64,000 nt of DNA. It comes from Polyangium sp. y55x31 (lineage in GTDB: Bacteria; Myxococcota_A; Polyangia; Polyangiales; Polyangiaceae). The DNA lies in NCBI RefSeq assembly GCF_029946505.1, contig NZ_JARZHG010000013.1, positions 1 to 64,000 on the forward strand, written 5' to 3'. The translations under genes were made by a program, and so were the position numbers. The notes beneath the pieces were generated by a model that was given only the letters and a program-made list of their open reading frames with translations, did no database searches and was not told the DNA's origin. Positions 44,248 through 54,014 of the stretch are shown here, one piece after another. Positions within the stretch are counted from its first letter, which is position 1; each line of letters opens with the position of its first letter.

Positions 44248-45774
44248 ATGCTGGCCGAACGCCTCGGGACCGCTGAAAAAACGGGCAAGCTCGATCTGCG
44301 TGGCCTCGTGCTCGGCCAGGTCCCGCCCGCGATCCGCGCGCTCCGGAACCTCGTCGAGCTCGATCTCGGGAGCAATGCCCTCGCCGAGGTGCCCGCGTGG
44401 CTCGGCGATCTCACGTCGCTCGAGGTGCTCCGGCTCGAACGAAACGCCCTCGACGACCTGCCCCGCAAGCTCGGGCGGCTCGACAAGCTGCGCGTCCTCG
44501 ATCTGAGCCACAACAAGCTGAAGGACGTGCCCTCGTTCGTCGCGGATCTGCCGGCGCTCGCGTCGCTCGACCTCGGCCAGAACCGCATCGAGTCCGTGCC
44601 GCGGTGGCTCGCGGACCGGAAGGCGCTCCGGGCGCTCGGGCTCGGAAAGAACCCGCTCGACGCGTTCCCCGAGCCAGTGCTCGCGCTCTCCGATCTCACG
44701 GAGCTCGGTCTCTCGGGGCTCGGATTCGAGGCGCTGCCGGGGGATCTCGGCGCGCTCTCGGCGCTGAAGAAGCTCGACCTCGGGGAGAACCGGCTCTCGG
44801 GGCTGCCCGCGTCGATCGGCACGCTCGGCGAGCTCGCGGCGCTCGTGCTGCGCGGAAATCGGCTCACGGAGCTGCCGCCGATGCTGCCGGCCCTCCGGCT
44901 GCGCGCGCTCGACGTGTCGGGCAACCGCATCGGCGTGCTGCCGCTCGCAGGGCACAAGTGGGACGAGATGGAGGCGCTGGAGCTCGGCGACAACCCGCTC
45001 GTCGTGCTGCCCGAGGAGGTCGCGGCGTTCGGCTCGCTCCGGCGGCTCGACCTGCGAAACACGTGGCTCGAGAGCCTGCCCGATACGTTCGCGCGCCTCA
45101 CGGGGCTCGGGACGCTGCTGCTCGCCGGTTCGCCCGTGGGCCTGCGCGACGGAAAACCCCCGGACGTGATCTTCGCGCTTTCGGCGCTCGAAGAGCTCGA
45201 TCTGTCGCTCGCCGGGATCACGGTGCTGCCCGAGGCGATCGGCTGGCTCTCGCGCCTCAAATTCTTGTGGCTCCAAGGAAATCCGCTCGCGAGCATCCCG
45301 GCGGCGCTGCGATCGATGCAGCACCTCGAAGAGCTCGACCTCACGGACACGCCGTTCGGCCGGACCGACGAGGTCGAGGCGCTCTCGCTCGCGCTGCCCA
45401 AAACACGCGTGGTGTGCGTCGACTGGGCGGCGACATACCGTTCGATGTTGGAGGATATCTACATCCTACGGGACGATACGGGGCTCGACGATGTCGAGAT
45501 CGCAAAGTGGGTGGTCGCACGCGAGCGCGGGGCGCGTTTGCCGGCGGAGGGGCGGCTGCGCCCGGTGGACGAGGAGGTGCTCGTGCGGCTGCACGCGCTC
45601 GTGTTCGTGCAAGCGCCGCGGCGGCGCGTGACGACGCGGGCCGCCGTGGGCGTGCTGATCGACCTCGTGGCGAGGGATCAGCTCGGCTGGCACGAGGTGC
45701 TGGAGCAACTGCTCGACGGCGCGCAGGCGAGCGGCGGGACGAAGAGCCGCCGCAGCGGAGACGTGGGGCGATGA
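44248..45774 (+). CDS. leucine-rich repeat protein
   Basis: 508 residues from ATG 44248, chosen because of the promoter placement (ATG 44239, three codons earlier, is an alternative). It carries about 15 LRR units (e.g. LVELDLGSNALAEVPAWLGDL, LEVLRLERNALDDLPRKLGRL) from near the N-terminus to about 370. A C-terminal region of about 130 residues (DWAATYRSMLEDIYILRDDTGLDDVEIAKWVV...) has no known domain. No signal peptide, so probably a cytoplasmic protein-interaction scaffold. Its stop overlaps the next ATG in ATGA, linking it to the PAS-STAS gene. Confidence 0.9.
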   Translation: MLAERLGTAEKTGKLDLRGLVLGQVPPAIRALRNLVELDLGSNALAEVPAWLGDLTSLEVLRLERNALDDLPRKLGRLDKLRVLDLSHNKLKDVPSFVADLPALASLDLGQNRIESVPRWLADRKALRALGLGKNPLDAFPEPVLALSDLTELGLSGLGFEALPGDLGALSALKKLDLGENRLSGLPASIGTLGELAALVLRGNRLTELPPMLPALRLRALDVSGNRIGVLPLAGHKWDEMEALELGDNPLVVLPEEVAAFGSLRRLDLRNTWLESLPDTFARLTGLGTLLLAGSPVGLRDGKPPDVIFALSALEELDLSLAGITVLPEAIGWLSRLKFLWLQGNPLASIPAALRSMQHLEELDLTDTPFGRTDEVEALSLALPKTRVVCVDWAATYRSMLEDIYILRDDTGLDDVEIAKWVVARERGARLPAEGRLRPVDEEVLVRLHALVFVQAPRRRVTTRAAVGVLIDLVARDQLGWHEVLEQLLDGAQASGGTKSRRSGDVGR

Positions 45775-47345
45775 GGGACGACGCGACGCGGATCGCGGAG
45801 CTCGAAGCGGAGGTCCGGGTGCTACGCGCGCGCGTCGCGGAGCTCGAAGCCCGGGCCGTGGAAAAAATCTCGGCCGCCGGGGAGGAGAGCTTCGACGAGG
45901 CGTTCATCGGCTGGAGCGCCGAGGGAATCGTGTACCAGTGGAGCGACGAGGCGACGCGGCTCTTCGGGTATTCGCGCGAGGAGGCCCTCGGGCGCTCGCT
46001 GCATTCGCTCGTCGCGCCGCCCTGGGTGAGCGAGGAGCAGAGCCAGGCCGCGCTCGCCATGACGCTCGGGGGCAAGCTGCAGCGGACGGGGCTCATCCCG
46101 ATCCGGACGAAGAGCGGCACCTCGCTGCTCGGCCGCTGGGTGCACGAGCTCGGGCGCGACGCGGAGGGGCGGGCGGTGACGATCATGTCCCGCGTGCTCG
46201 TGCCGCGCGCCTCGACGCTGGTATCGCTCGGGCAGGCGACGATCGGCTGGAACCTCGATGGGGCGGTGACGCGCTGGAGCGAGGAGACGGCGCGGCTGCT
46301 CGGATGGTCGCGGGAGGAGGCGTTCGGGCAGTTGGTCACGGATCTCGTGAGCCTGGACCGGCGGACGCCGGAGCAGCTCAAGCAATGGGCGCACGCGGTG
46401 GCGACGGGGTCGATGCAGACGATGCGGGCGCAGCACCGGAGGCGCGACGGGCGGCCGATCGAGCTCCGATGGTCGCACACGGTGCTGCGCGACGCGGAGG
46501 GGCGGCCGACGGAGATCCTGTCGGAGATCGAGGACGTGACCAACCAGCAGGCGACGGAGCGCGCGCTGCGCGATAGCCAAAGGCTCCTGCTCGCGGTGCT
46601 CGACAACACGCCGAGCTACGTGTTCGTCAAGGACATGCAGGGGCGGTTCTTGATCGTCAATCGGCAGGTCGAGTCGTACCTCGGCAAATCACGCGCGGAA
46701 ATCGCGGGGCTCACCGATTACGATATTTTTCCGCGCGACGTGGCCGAGTTTTTCCACCGGCAGGACGAGGAGGCGCTCCGGACGGGCCGCGCCATGCAGT
46801 ACGAGCAGACCTTGCCCTCGCCGGACGGGCCGCTCTCGTACCTGGCGCTGAAGTTCCCCGTGCTCGACGCGCAGGCAAACCCCATGGCGGTCGCCGTGAT
46901 CTGCACGGACATCACGGAGCGCAGGCGCGCCGAGGAGGAGCAAGCCCTGCTGCGCGAGCAGGTGATCGAGGCGCAAAAAGCCGCGCTGCGGGAGCTCTCG
47001 ACGCCGCTGATGCCGCTCGCCGAGGGGGTCGTGGCGTTGCCGCTCGTGGGGGCGATCGATGCCGAGCGGGCCGAGGAGATCATGGATACGCTGCTCGACG
47101 GCGTGAGCCGGTACGGGGCGCATACGGCGATCGTCGACGTGACGGGGGTGCGGAACATGGACAGCCACGTCGCGAGCGCGCTCGTGCGGGCGACACGCGC
47201 GGCCGAGCTGCTCGGGGCGCGCGTGGTGATCACGGGGATCCGCGGCGAGGTGGCGCAGACGCTCGTGCACCTCGGCGAGGGGCTCGGTGGCATCACCACG
47301 CGCTCGACGTTGCGGGCCGGGATCGCCTGGGCGCTCAGGCGTTGA
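45771..47345 (+). CDS. PAS-PAS-PAS-STAS protein (RsbR-like)
   Basis: 524 residues. A short N-terminal coiled coil, three PAS domains (FIGWSAEGIVYQWSDEATRLFGYSREEA; TIGWNLDGAVTRWSEETARLLGWSREEA; a PAS_4-type VFVKDMQGRFLIVNRQVESYLG), and a C-terminal STAS domain: IVDVTGVRNMDSHVASALVRATRAAELLGARVVITGIRGEVAQTLVHLG. The DxTGV...D(S/T) and GIRxEVAQT motifs are those of RsbR co-antagonists, with Ser and Thr at the two phosphorylation positions of B. subtilis RsbR. No RsbS/RsbT genes follow. Translationally coupled to the LRR gene. Confidence 0.92.
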   Translation: MRDDATRIAELEAEVRVLRARVAELEARAVEKISAAGEESFDEAFIGWSAEGIVYQWSDEATRLFGYSREEALGRSLHSLVAPPWVSEEQSQAALAMTLGGKLQRTGLIPIRTKSGTSLLGRWVHELGRDAEGRAVTIMSRVLVPRASTLVSLGQATIGWNLDGAVTRWSEETARLLGWSREEAFGQLVTDLVSLDRRTPEQLKQWAHAVATGSMQTMRAQHRRRDGRPIELRWSHTVLRDAEGRPTEILSEIEDVTNQQATERALRDSQRLLLAVLDNTPSYVFVKDMQGRFLIVNRQVESYLGKSRAEIAGLTDYDIFPRDVAEFFHRQDEEALRTGRAMQYEQTLPSPDGPLSYLALKFPVLDAQANPMAVAVICTDITERRRAEEEQALLREQVIEAQKAALRELSTPLMPLAEGVVALPLVGAIDAERAEEIMDTLLDGVSRYGAHTAIVDVTGVRNMDSHVASALVRATRAAELLGARVVITGIRGEVAQTLVHLGEGLGGITTRSTLRAGIAWALRR

Positions 47346-47766
47346 GGTCGGCGCGGTAAGGCTCGAGCGTGGCGCGGAAGGCGTCGGTCCAGGGCACGGG
47401 CCGGTGCGTCGCGGGATCGACGCGCACGACGGTGCGGGTGCCGCGGGCGAAGTCCTCGTCCTGGTCGGTGGGGAGCACGCGGAAGCCGAAGGTGAGGCTC
47501 GAACGACCGAGTTTTTCGACCCAGACCCGGACGCGCACGTCGCAGACGCCGACCACGGGCCGGAGATATTCGATGTTGTTCGCGCGGACGAAGTGGAACT
47601 GGTCGGGGTTCTTCTGGGCGTCGAGGACGCCGCCCCAGCCGAGGTGCTTCCAGAACGAGCCGATCGTGCGCTCGAAGAGGAGGAGATACCGGGCGTTGTG
47701 CAGGATCTGGAAGGCGTCGAGGTCGTCGAAGTAGACGCCCATGAGCGTCTCGTGAAAGCGGGCCAT
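47335..47766 (-). CDS. hotdog-fold acyl-CoA thioesterase (YbgC-like)
   Basis: 143 residues. MGVYFDDLDAFQILHNARYLLLFERTIGSFWKHLG carries the 4HBT signature with catalytic Asp (DxDAFxxLxNARY). It is likely to hydrolyse acyl-CoA thioesters in the cytoplasm. The 3' end overlaps the convergent PAS-STAS gene by 11 bp. It is 18 bp downstream of the small membrane gene. Confidence 0.9.
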   Translation of the reverse strand: MARFHETLMGVYFDDLDAFQILHNARYLLLFERTIGSFWKHLGWGGVLDAQKNPDQFHFVRANNIEYLRPVVGVCDVRVRVWVEKLGRSSLTFGFRVLPTDQDEDFARGTRTVVRVDPATHRPVPWTDAFRATLEPYRADLNA

Positions 47767-47784
47767 GGTGGCGGAGAATAGCAG

Positions 47785-48147
47785 CTAACGCGGAGTGTCG
47801 AGCGTGCGCAAGGCCCACGCCCGCGTGGATGCGGCGCGCAGGGCGGCGACGCGGACGCCGAGCACGGCGCAGCCCGGGAGATACACGGTCGAGACGCGCG
47901 CGCCGAGCGGGACGAGGACGATCGAGACGACACACACGGCGATGCCGATCCAAGCGAGGGCGACGCCGAGCACGCGCAGGCGTTCGCGAGGGACGGCGGG
48001 CACGAGCGCGACGATCACGAGGTAGGCCGCGAGGAAAAACGAGCGGTGCGCGAGCGCCGAGCCGAGGAGCGCCACGAGGAGCCCAGCCGACACGAGGATC
48101 GGGAGCGGCACTTCGGAAGGCGGCGTACGCGGAGGAGCAGGGGCCAT
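47785..48147 (-). CDS. small membrane protein
   Basis: 120 residues from ATG 48147. Pro-rich N-terminus, then four hydrophobic segments (LPILVSAGLLVALLGSALAH, FFLAAYLVIVALVPAV, VLGVALAWIGIAVCVVSIVLVPL, TVYLPGCAVLGVRVAAL). No family recognised. It forms a short operon with the thioesterase. Confidence 0.7.
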   Translation of the reverse strand: MAPAPPRTPPSEVPLPILVSAGLLVALLGSALAHRSFFLAAYLVIVALVPAVPRERLRVLGVALAWIGIAVCVVSIVLVPLGARVSTVYLPGCAVLGVRVAALRAASTRAWALRTLDTPR

Positions 48148-48320
48148 AGCGGCAAACGCGGCGAGGTTCGGCGCGGTACGATACCCGGGCGCATCGTGCC
48201 GGCACGCCAAGAAATTGTCTCCGCAATGCAATCCGGAATGCGTGTGTCGCGGGTCACAAATATGGTCGTTCCGGACCAACGTCGGTGCGAGCGCGGTTGA
48301 CGCGAGGCGCGAGGGGACGG

Positions 48321-51300
48321 ATGGCTGAGCCGATGCGGTTCTGGCTGGAGGGGCACACGCTCACGGAGGTCGTCCTCGAGGGGGAGGTGACGACGCTTTA
48401 TCGAGGGTACCGGGACGTCGATGGGGCGCCGGTCCTCGTGGAGGCGCTGAACGAGGATTACCCGGCCGCGCGGGACGTGGCGCGGATCCGGCACGAATTC
48501 TTGGTGATGCGGGGGCTCGCGCTTCCATGCGTGCCCGAGGCGCTCGGGCTTTCGCCCTGCCGCAACGGCGTGGCGCTCGTGCTTTCGGATGCGGGGAAAA
48601 GGCCGCTCATCGAGCGGATGCGCGTCGGGCGGCAGATTGTGGGCTCGGTGCTCCGGCTCGGGGCCTCGATCGCGCGCGCGCTCGACCGCGTGCACCTCGT
48701 GGGGCTCGTGCACAAGGACATCTGCCCCGCGAATATCCTGGTCGACGACGGGACGCTGGAGGTGGAGCTCGTCGGATTCGGCCACGCCTCGCGGCTGCCC
48801 CGGGAAGATGCGCGCATCGCGGCATCCTCGGCGATCGAAGGGACGCTCGCGTACATGGCGCCCGAGCAAACGGGCCGGATGAACCGGGTCGTGGACCATC
48901 GCGCCGATCTTTATGCGCTCGGCGTGACGCTGTACGAGCTCGCGACCGGCGCGCTGCCCTTCGTGATGGAAGATCCGCTCGAGCTCGCGCACGCCCACAT
49001 CGCGCGCGCGCCCGTGCCGCCGCACGTGCTCGTGCCGGAGCTGCCACGCGTGCTGTCGGACATCATCGTCAAGCTGCTCGCGAAATCGGCCGACGACCGC
49101 TACCAGCGCGCGCGGGGGCTCGAAGCGGACCTCGTGGCGTGCGCGTCCGCGTGGGAGGAGCACGGCCAGATCGAGCCGTTCCCGCTCGGCAAGCACGACC
49201 TCGGCGCGGAGCTCGTGCTGCCGCAAAGGCTCTACGGCCGGGAGCGGGAGCGGCAGCAGATGGCGCAGGCCTTCGAGCGGGCCGCGTCGGGGCGGCTCGG
49301 GTTGATCATGCTGTCGGGGCCGGCCGGCGTGGGCAAGTCGACGCTCGTGCGCGAGCTCGAGAGCGTGGCGGCCCTGCACGGGGGGATTTTCGCCGAGGGC
49401 AGGGCCGACGCGGTCGGGAGCCGCGCGCCGTGTGGGCTGCTCTCGTCGGCGCTGCGGGACCTCGTGCGGCGGATCCTCGGCGGGCCTCCCGAGGACGCGC
49501 GGGCGTTTTTGCGGGAGCTCGCGCGGACGGTCGACGCAGGCTCGGCGGCGCTGTTCGCGCTCGTCCCGGAGCTCGAAGGGGCGCTCGGCGAGCGGGAAGC
49601 GCAGCCGCCGATGTCGGCAGCCGCGTCGAGCGGGAAGCTCGCGGTGCTCGTGCGCGCGCTGCTCGACGCGGCGAGCCGGCAAGGCCCGCTTGTGCTTTTC
49701 CTCGACGACATCGGCGCGGCCGACACGGACTCGATCTCCGTGGTGCGGGTCGTCTGCGCGGATCCGTCGGCGAAACGGCTTTGCATCGTGCTGTCGCGGC
49801 GAGAGAGCGCGCCGTCCGACGAGGTGCGGCTCCTCGACCTGCGCGAGCTGCGCCAGGCGGGCGTCTGCGTGACCGAGATCGCGCTCGGGCCGCTCGTGTC
49901 CTCGGACGTGCGCGCGCTGCTCGGCGACGCGCTCGGGGCGCCCGAGGATCGCGTCGCCGATCTCGCGGACGTGCTCGCGGCGGCGACGCATGGAAGCCCC
50001 TTCCTTTTGCGTGAGGCCCTGCGCGCGCTCCACGCCGAAGGGTTCGTGCGGTTCGACGCGGGCGCGGGCGCCTTCCGCTGGGACGTGGAGCTCGTGCGCA
50101 ACCACCTCGGCGCCGAGGGCGCGCGTGATCTCGTCAGCGAGCGGGTCGCGGCGCTGCCGGCGCGTTCGCAGCGGATCCTGGAGCTCGCCGCCTGCCTCGG
50201 CCCGAGCTTCGATCTCGACACGCTCGCATGTGTGGCCGAGCGGGAGCCAGCCGCCGTGGCAGAGGACCTCTGGCCCGCGCTCGAAGCTGGCCTCGTCCTT
50301 CCGCTCTCGTCCGATTACCGCTTCGCGCACGCCTCCGCGGCGGCACCGCCTTCGCCGGGGGAGGCGTGGGAGGTGCCGTACGCGTTCTCCCACGAGCGCG
50401 TGCACGAGGCCGTCTACGCGCGGATCCCCCCATCGCGGCGGCAGGACGAGCACCTCCGGCTCGGCGAGATCCTGGCCTCGCGCGGGGAGCACGGCGATCG
50501 CGACATGCTGGCCGCGGTCCGCCAGCAAAACCGGGGGCTCGCGTCGATGCGCGACCCTGGAAAGCGGCACGCCCTCGCCGAGCGGGATCTGCTCGCGGGC
50601 CGGAGGCTCCAGGCGATCGGCGCGCTCTCCGAGGCGATCGCCTGCTTCGAAGCGGGGCTCCTCGCCCTCGCCGGGGACACGCCCCACGCGCTCTGGTTCG
50701 ATCTCACCCGCGAGCTCTGCGCCTGCCTCGTCACGCGCGAGCCGAGCGGCGCGGCCGAGGCGCTCGTCGCGGCGCTCGCGAAAGGGGCGCGGTCGAAGCT
50801 CGAACGGATCGAGGCGCAGCGGCTGGAGGTCGCGCGGCAAGCCGCCGCCGGCCACCCGATCGAGGCGCTCCGCGTGGGCGCGCGGGACCTCGGCGAGCTC
50901 GCGTTCGTCGTGCCGGACAGCGAGGCCGAGCGGCGCGCGGCGCTCGTCCGGGAGGCGCAGGCGATCGAGGCCGAGCTTGCCGGCCGCGCGCCCGCATCGC
51001 TCCTGTCCTTGCCCGTCGCGCGGAGCCCGGAGGCCGTGGCCACGATGGCGCTCCTGCTCGAATTGCTCGCGCCTGCGGGCGCCGTGAGCCGCTCGGCCAC
51101 GGGGCTCGTCGCAGCCGCGCTGGTGCGCGCGTCCATCGCGCACGGCAACACCGAGGCGTCGGCCGTCGGCTATGCGGCATACGGCGCCGCGTTGTTTGTC
51201 GTTCCCGCGCTCTCCGAGGCCGGCCAGGCGTTCGGCGACCTCGCCCTCGCGCTCGCGGAGGACCTCGGCGAGGGGCCGCTCGCGTGCCGCGTCCACCTCG

Positions 51301-53300
51301 CCGCCGGCTCGATCCTGCATGCGCGAAGGCCTCGGCGCCTCGCGCTCTTCCATTTTCACCGCGCCGTGGGCCAGGCCGTTGCCGTGGGCGACTTGCCCAC
51401 GGCTTGCCGCGCGGCCGCGGAGGTTCTCGCCGCGCGCTTCGAGCTCGGCGACGACCTCGCCCGCGCCTGCGATGAAGCCGAGCGTAGCCTTGCCCTCGCG
51501 CACCGCGCCCCGGGCGCCGAGGCCGCGGCGGATCCGGCCGCGCGTATCACGTTGCAGGCCGTGCGCAGCCTGCTCGGGCGGACCCGCGCCCCCGCGAGCC
51601 TCGACGGCGACGACTTCGACGAGGCCACGTTCTTCACGGCCGACGAGACCCCGGGCGGCGCGCGGGCGCGTTTCTACGGCCGCGCGCGCCGGGCCGAGCT
51701 TTTCCTGCTGCACGAGGACGCGGCGAGCGCGGCGCGCGAGGCGCTCGCGGCGGCCGAGGGCCTCGGCGACGTCGAGGGCGAGTTCCTCGCGACGGACCTG
51801 CCCGTCTGGCTCGCGCTCGCGCTCCTCCTCGACGGCGCCGCGCTCCCCTCGGCGCGCGCGTCACGCCTCGCGCGGGTGGACGTGATCCTCGAAGGCCTCG
51901 CGGCCCTCGCCGCGCGTTGCCCCGAAAACTATGAGCGCAAATGGCTCCTCGTCTCGGCCGAGCGCGCGCGCGCCGCGGGGGACGAGGCCACGGCGCTCTC
52001 GCTCTACGAAAAGGCGATCCGCGCCGCCGCCGAGAGTGGCGTGTCGCGGGACGAGGCGCTCGCCAACGAGCTCGCCGCGCGTTTCCACCTCGAACGCCGC
52101 CGCGACACCGTCGCGCGGGCCTACATGGGCGAGGCCTACCAGGCCTACCTTCGCTGGGGCGCGATCACCAAGGTCGACATGCTCCGCGAGCGGTATGGCT
52201 TCCTCCTGCCGCGCCGCAGCGTCGGGCCCTCGGCCGCGCCTTTGCCGGGGCTCTCGGGCGAGTTCGACCTCGGCGCCGTCATGCGCGCGACCCGGGCCAT
52301 CGCCGAGGAGATCGTGCTCGACGTCCTCCTCGATCGCGTGATGCGCGTCATCGTGGAGACCGCGGGCGCCCAGCGCGCCGTCCTCCTGCTCGATCGCGGC
52401 TCGGGCCTGCACGTCGAGGCGGCCATGACGATCGATCCCGACCGCGTCCTCGTCGGCATCGACGCGGCGCGCGCGGCCGGCGAAGAGCTCCCTCGCGCGC
52501 TCGTCGACGAGGTCGCGGCGACCCGCGCGCCCGTCGTGCTCGGCGGCTCGCGCGGATTCGATCGGTTCTCCAAGGATCCGTACCTCGTCGAGCGACGGCC
52601 GCGCTCGCTCCTCTGCCTCGCCATGGCCCACCGCGGCCGCCTCTCGGGCGTGCTCTACCTGGAGAACCGCGCGGCGGCCGACGTCTTCAACGAAGCGCGC
52701 ATCGCGGTCGCCTCCTTCCTCTCCTCGCAGGCCGCGATCGCCGTGGAGAACGCGCTGCTCGTGGCGAGCATCCAGCGCATGCACGAGGCGCAGCGGCTCG
52801 CGAACGAGCGCCTCGAACACGAGGTCCGCGCGCGCACCGCGGAGCTCGAACGCGAGCTCGTCGAGCGCGAGCGCGCCGAGCGCGAGAAAGAGGCGCTCCA
52901 CGACGCGATGCTCGAGGCGCAGGAAGCGCGATTGCGCGAGCTCTCGGCGCCCATCCTCCCCATCGCGGACGGGATCGTCGTGATGCCCCTCATCGGCGTG
53001 CTCGACGAGCGCCGCGCCGACGAGATCCTCGCGGCGGCGCTCGCGGGCGTCTCGTCGAGCGGCGCGCGTGTCTTGATCCTCGACATCACGGGGGTGCGGG
53101 GGGCTTCGGCGAGTGTCGCGTCCGCGCTCGTCGCTGCGGCCTCGGCCGTGGGCCTGCTCGGGGCCGAGGTCGTCATCTCCGGCATCCGCGCCGCGGTGGC
53201 GCGTACGCTCGTCGACCTCGGCCATCCGATGCAGGGCATCGCCACCCGGGCGACCTTGAAGGGCGCGGTCGCCTGGGCGCTCGCGCGCGCCCAGCGGTAG
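48321..53300 (+). CDS. giant pseudokinase-ATPase-GAF-STAS signalling protein
   Basis: 1659 residues; ATG 48321 follows GAGGGGAC. Kinase-like domain (about 15-275) with HKDICPANIL and AYMAPEQTGRMNR, but the VAIK lysine is Glu/Leu-like (VLVEALN) and DFG is GFG (LVGFGHA), so catalysis is doubtful. Then an AAA/STAND ATPase-like domain (Walker A GPAGVGKS near 333, LVLFLDDIGAAD), a long helical TPR-like region, a GAF domain (about 1315-1480), a coiled coil and a C-terminal STAS domain (ILDITGVRGASASVASALVAA, GIRAAVARTLVDLG). Related family members end in a histidine kinase; here STAS replaces it. Confidence 0.93.
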   Translation: MAEPMRFWLEGHTLTEVVLEGEVTTLYRGYRDVDGAPVLVEALNEDYPAARDVARIRHEFLVMRGLALPCVPEALGLSPCRNGVALVLSDAGKRPLIERMRVGRQIVGSVLRLGASIARALDRVHLVGLVHKDICPANILVDDGTLEVELVGFGHASRLPREDARIAASSAIEGTLAYMAPEQTGRMNRVVDHRADLYALGVTLYELATGALPFVMEDPLELAHAHIARAPVPPHVLVPELPRVLSDIIVKLLAKSADDRYQRARGLEADLVACASAWEEHGQIEPFPLGKHDLGAELVLPQRLYGRERERQQMAQAFERAASGRLGLIMLSGPAGVGKSTLVRELESVAALHGGIFAEGRADAVGSRAPCGLLSSALRDLVRRILGGPPEDARAFLRELARTVDAGSAALFALVPELEGALGEREAQPPMSAAASSGKLAVLVRALLDAASRQGPLVLFLDDIGAADTDSISVVRVVCADPSAKRLCIVLSRRESAPSDEVRLLDLRELRQAGVCVTEIALGPLVSSDVRALLGDALGAPEDRVADLADVLAAATHGSPFLLREALRALHAEGFVRFDAGAGAFRWDVELVRNHLGAEGARDLVSERVAALPARSQRILELAACLGPSFDLDTLACVAEREPAAVAEDLWPALEAGLVLPLSSDYRFAHASAAAPPSPGEAWEVPYAFSHERVHEAVYARIPPSRRQDEHLRLGEILASRGEHGDRDMLAAVRQQNRGLASMRDPGKRHALAERDLLAGRRLQAIGALSEAIACFEAGLLALAGDTPHALWFDLTRELCACLVTREPSGAAEALVAALAKGARSKLERIEAQRLEVARQAAAGHPIEALRVGARDLGELAFVVPDSEAERRAALVREAQAIEAELAGRAPASLLSLPVARSPEAVATMALLLELLAPAGAVSRSATGLVAAALVRASIAHGNTEASAVGYAAYGAALFVVPALSEAGQAFGDLALALAEDLGEGPLACRVHLAAGSILHARRPRRLALFHFHRAVGQAVAVGDLPTACRAAAEVLAARFELGDDLARACDEAERSLALAHRAPGAEAAADPAARITLQAVRSLLGRTRAPASLDGDDFDEATFFTADETPGGARARFYGRARRAELFLLHEDAASAAREALAAAEGLGDVEGEFLATDLPVWLALALLLDGAALPSARASRLARVDVILEGLAALAARCPENYERKWLLVSAERARAAGDEATALSLYEKAIRAAAESGVSRDEALANELAARFHLERRRDTVARAYMGEAYQAYLRWGAITKVDMLRERYGFLLPRRSVGPSAAPLPGLSGEFDLGAVMRATRAIAEEIVLDVLLDRVMRVIVETAGAQRAVLLLDRGSGLHVEAAMTIDPDRVLVGIDAARAAGEELPRALVDEVAATRAPVVLGGSRGFDRFSKDPYLVERRPRSLLCLAMAHRGRLSGVLYLENRAAADVFNEARIAVASFLSSQAAIAVENALLVASIQRMHEAQRLANERLEHEVRARTAELERELVERERAEREKEALHDAMLEAQEARLRELSAPILPIADGIVVMPLIGVLDERRADEILAAALAGVSSSGARVLILDITGVRGASASVASALVAAASAVGLLGAEVVISGIRAAVARTLVDLGHPMQGIATRATLKGAVAWALARAQR

Positions 53301-53321
53301 GGTTGTCTCGACAGACCTGGA

Positions 53322-54014
53322 TCAGCGGAAGCTGCGCATGCCGACCAGCATGCGCCCGCTCACGGCCGACGCCGCGATCAGGATGCCGCCGCCGAGACCG
53401 AGGAGCGCCACCAGGAGCAGCGTGTACGGCTGGATCCCGAGCAGCGCGAGGATGCCGAGGATCGCGGCGCCGATACCCACGAGCGCCTGCACGCCGGCTG
53501 CGCCTTGCACTGCGTCACGCGCCATGCGCACGCGCCGGTCGTAGGGGAACGCCTCGCCGAGCTGGTTCACCGCGCTCGTCGCGCCCGTCGACAGCAAGAG
53601 GCCGCCGCCGAAGGCCACGACGGACACGGCCGACAGCGTCAGCGGCGCGATGTTCAGCAGGACGAGCACGCCCATCACGATGCCGGCGGCGCCGACGAGG
53701 AACTCCACGCCCACGCCTCCGCCGAACTCCACCTCGTCGACACGCTGCCCGCTCACGCGCGAGGCGAATTGCGAGTACCGCGAGGCCAGCGCGCCGCCTG
53801 CGAACAGGAGCGCGGCGCCGACCGCGATGATGGCGATGGCGGTCATCGTTTGCCGGGCGATCCCTGCCAGACCGAGGATCGCGAGCACCACGGCGGCTAT
53901 GCCGCCGAGGGCTTCCACGAGCGAGCCGGCCGTCACGATCTGCATCGAACGCTCGCGCTCTTGCCGGTCGAACTCGGGCGGCCGGGTGCCCGTCGTATTG
54001 CCGAGATTCTCCAT
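53322..54014 (-). CDS. membrane protein with three two-helix repeats
   Basis: 230 residues from ATG 54014. A 30-residue polar N-terminus precedes six TM helices that form three tandem copies of a two-helix unit: VEALGGIAAVVLAILGLAGI..., VEFLVGAAGIVMGVLVLLNI..., VQALVGIGAAILGILALLGI..., each followed by a second Gly-rich helix (GALLFAGGALASR, GGGLLLSTGATS, GLGGGILIAASAVSGR). No named family; small internally repeated integral membrane protein, function unknown. Divergent from the Fur-family gene. Confidence 0.82.
   Translation of the reverse strand: MENLGNTTGTRPPEFDRQERERSMQIVTAGSLVEALGGIAAVVLAILGLAGIARQTMTAIAIIAVGAALLFAGGALASRYSQFASRVSGQRVDEVEFGGGVGVEFLVGAAGIVMGVLVLLNIAPLTLSAVSVVAFGGGLLLSTGATSAVNQLGEAFPYDRRVRMARDAVQGAAGVQALVGIGAAILGILALLGIQPYTLLLVALLGLGGGILIAASAVSGRMLVGMRSFR

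Noticed and set aside
48015..51713. 1232-codon minus-strand frame opposite the giant kinase-like gene
   Set aside because: Antisense to a complete, well-formed multidomain protein; the translation is Arg/Glu/Ala-rich with no motif.
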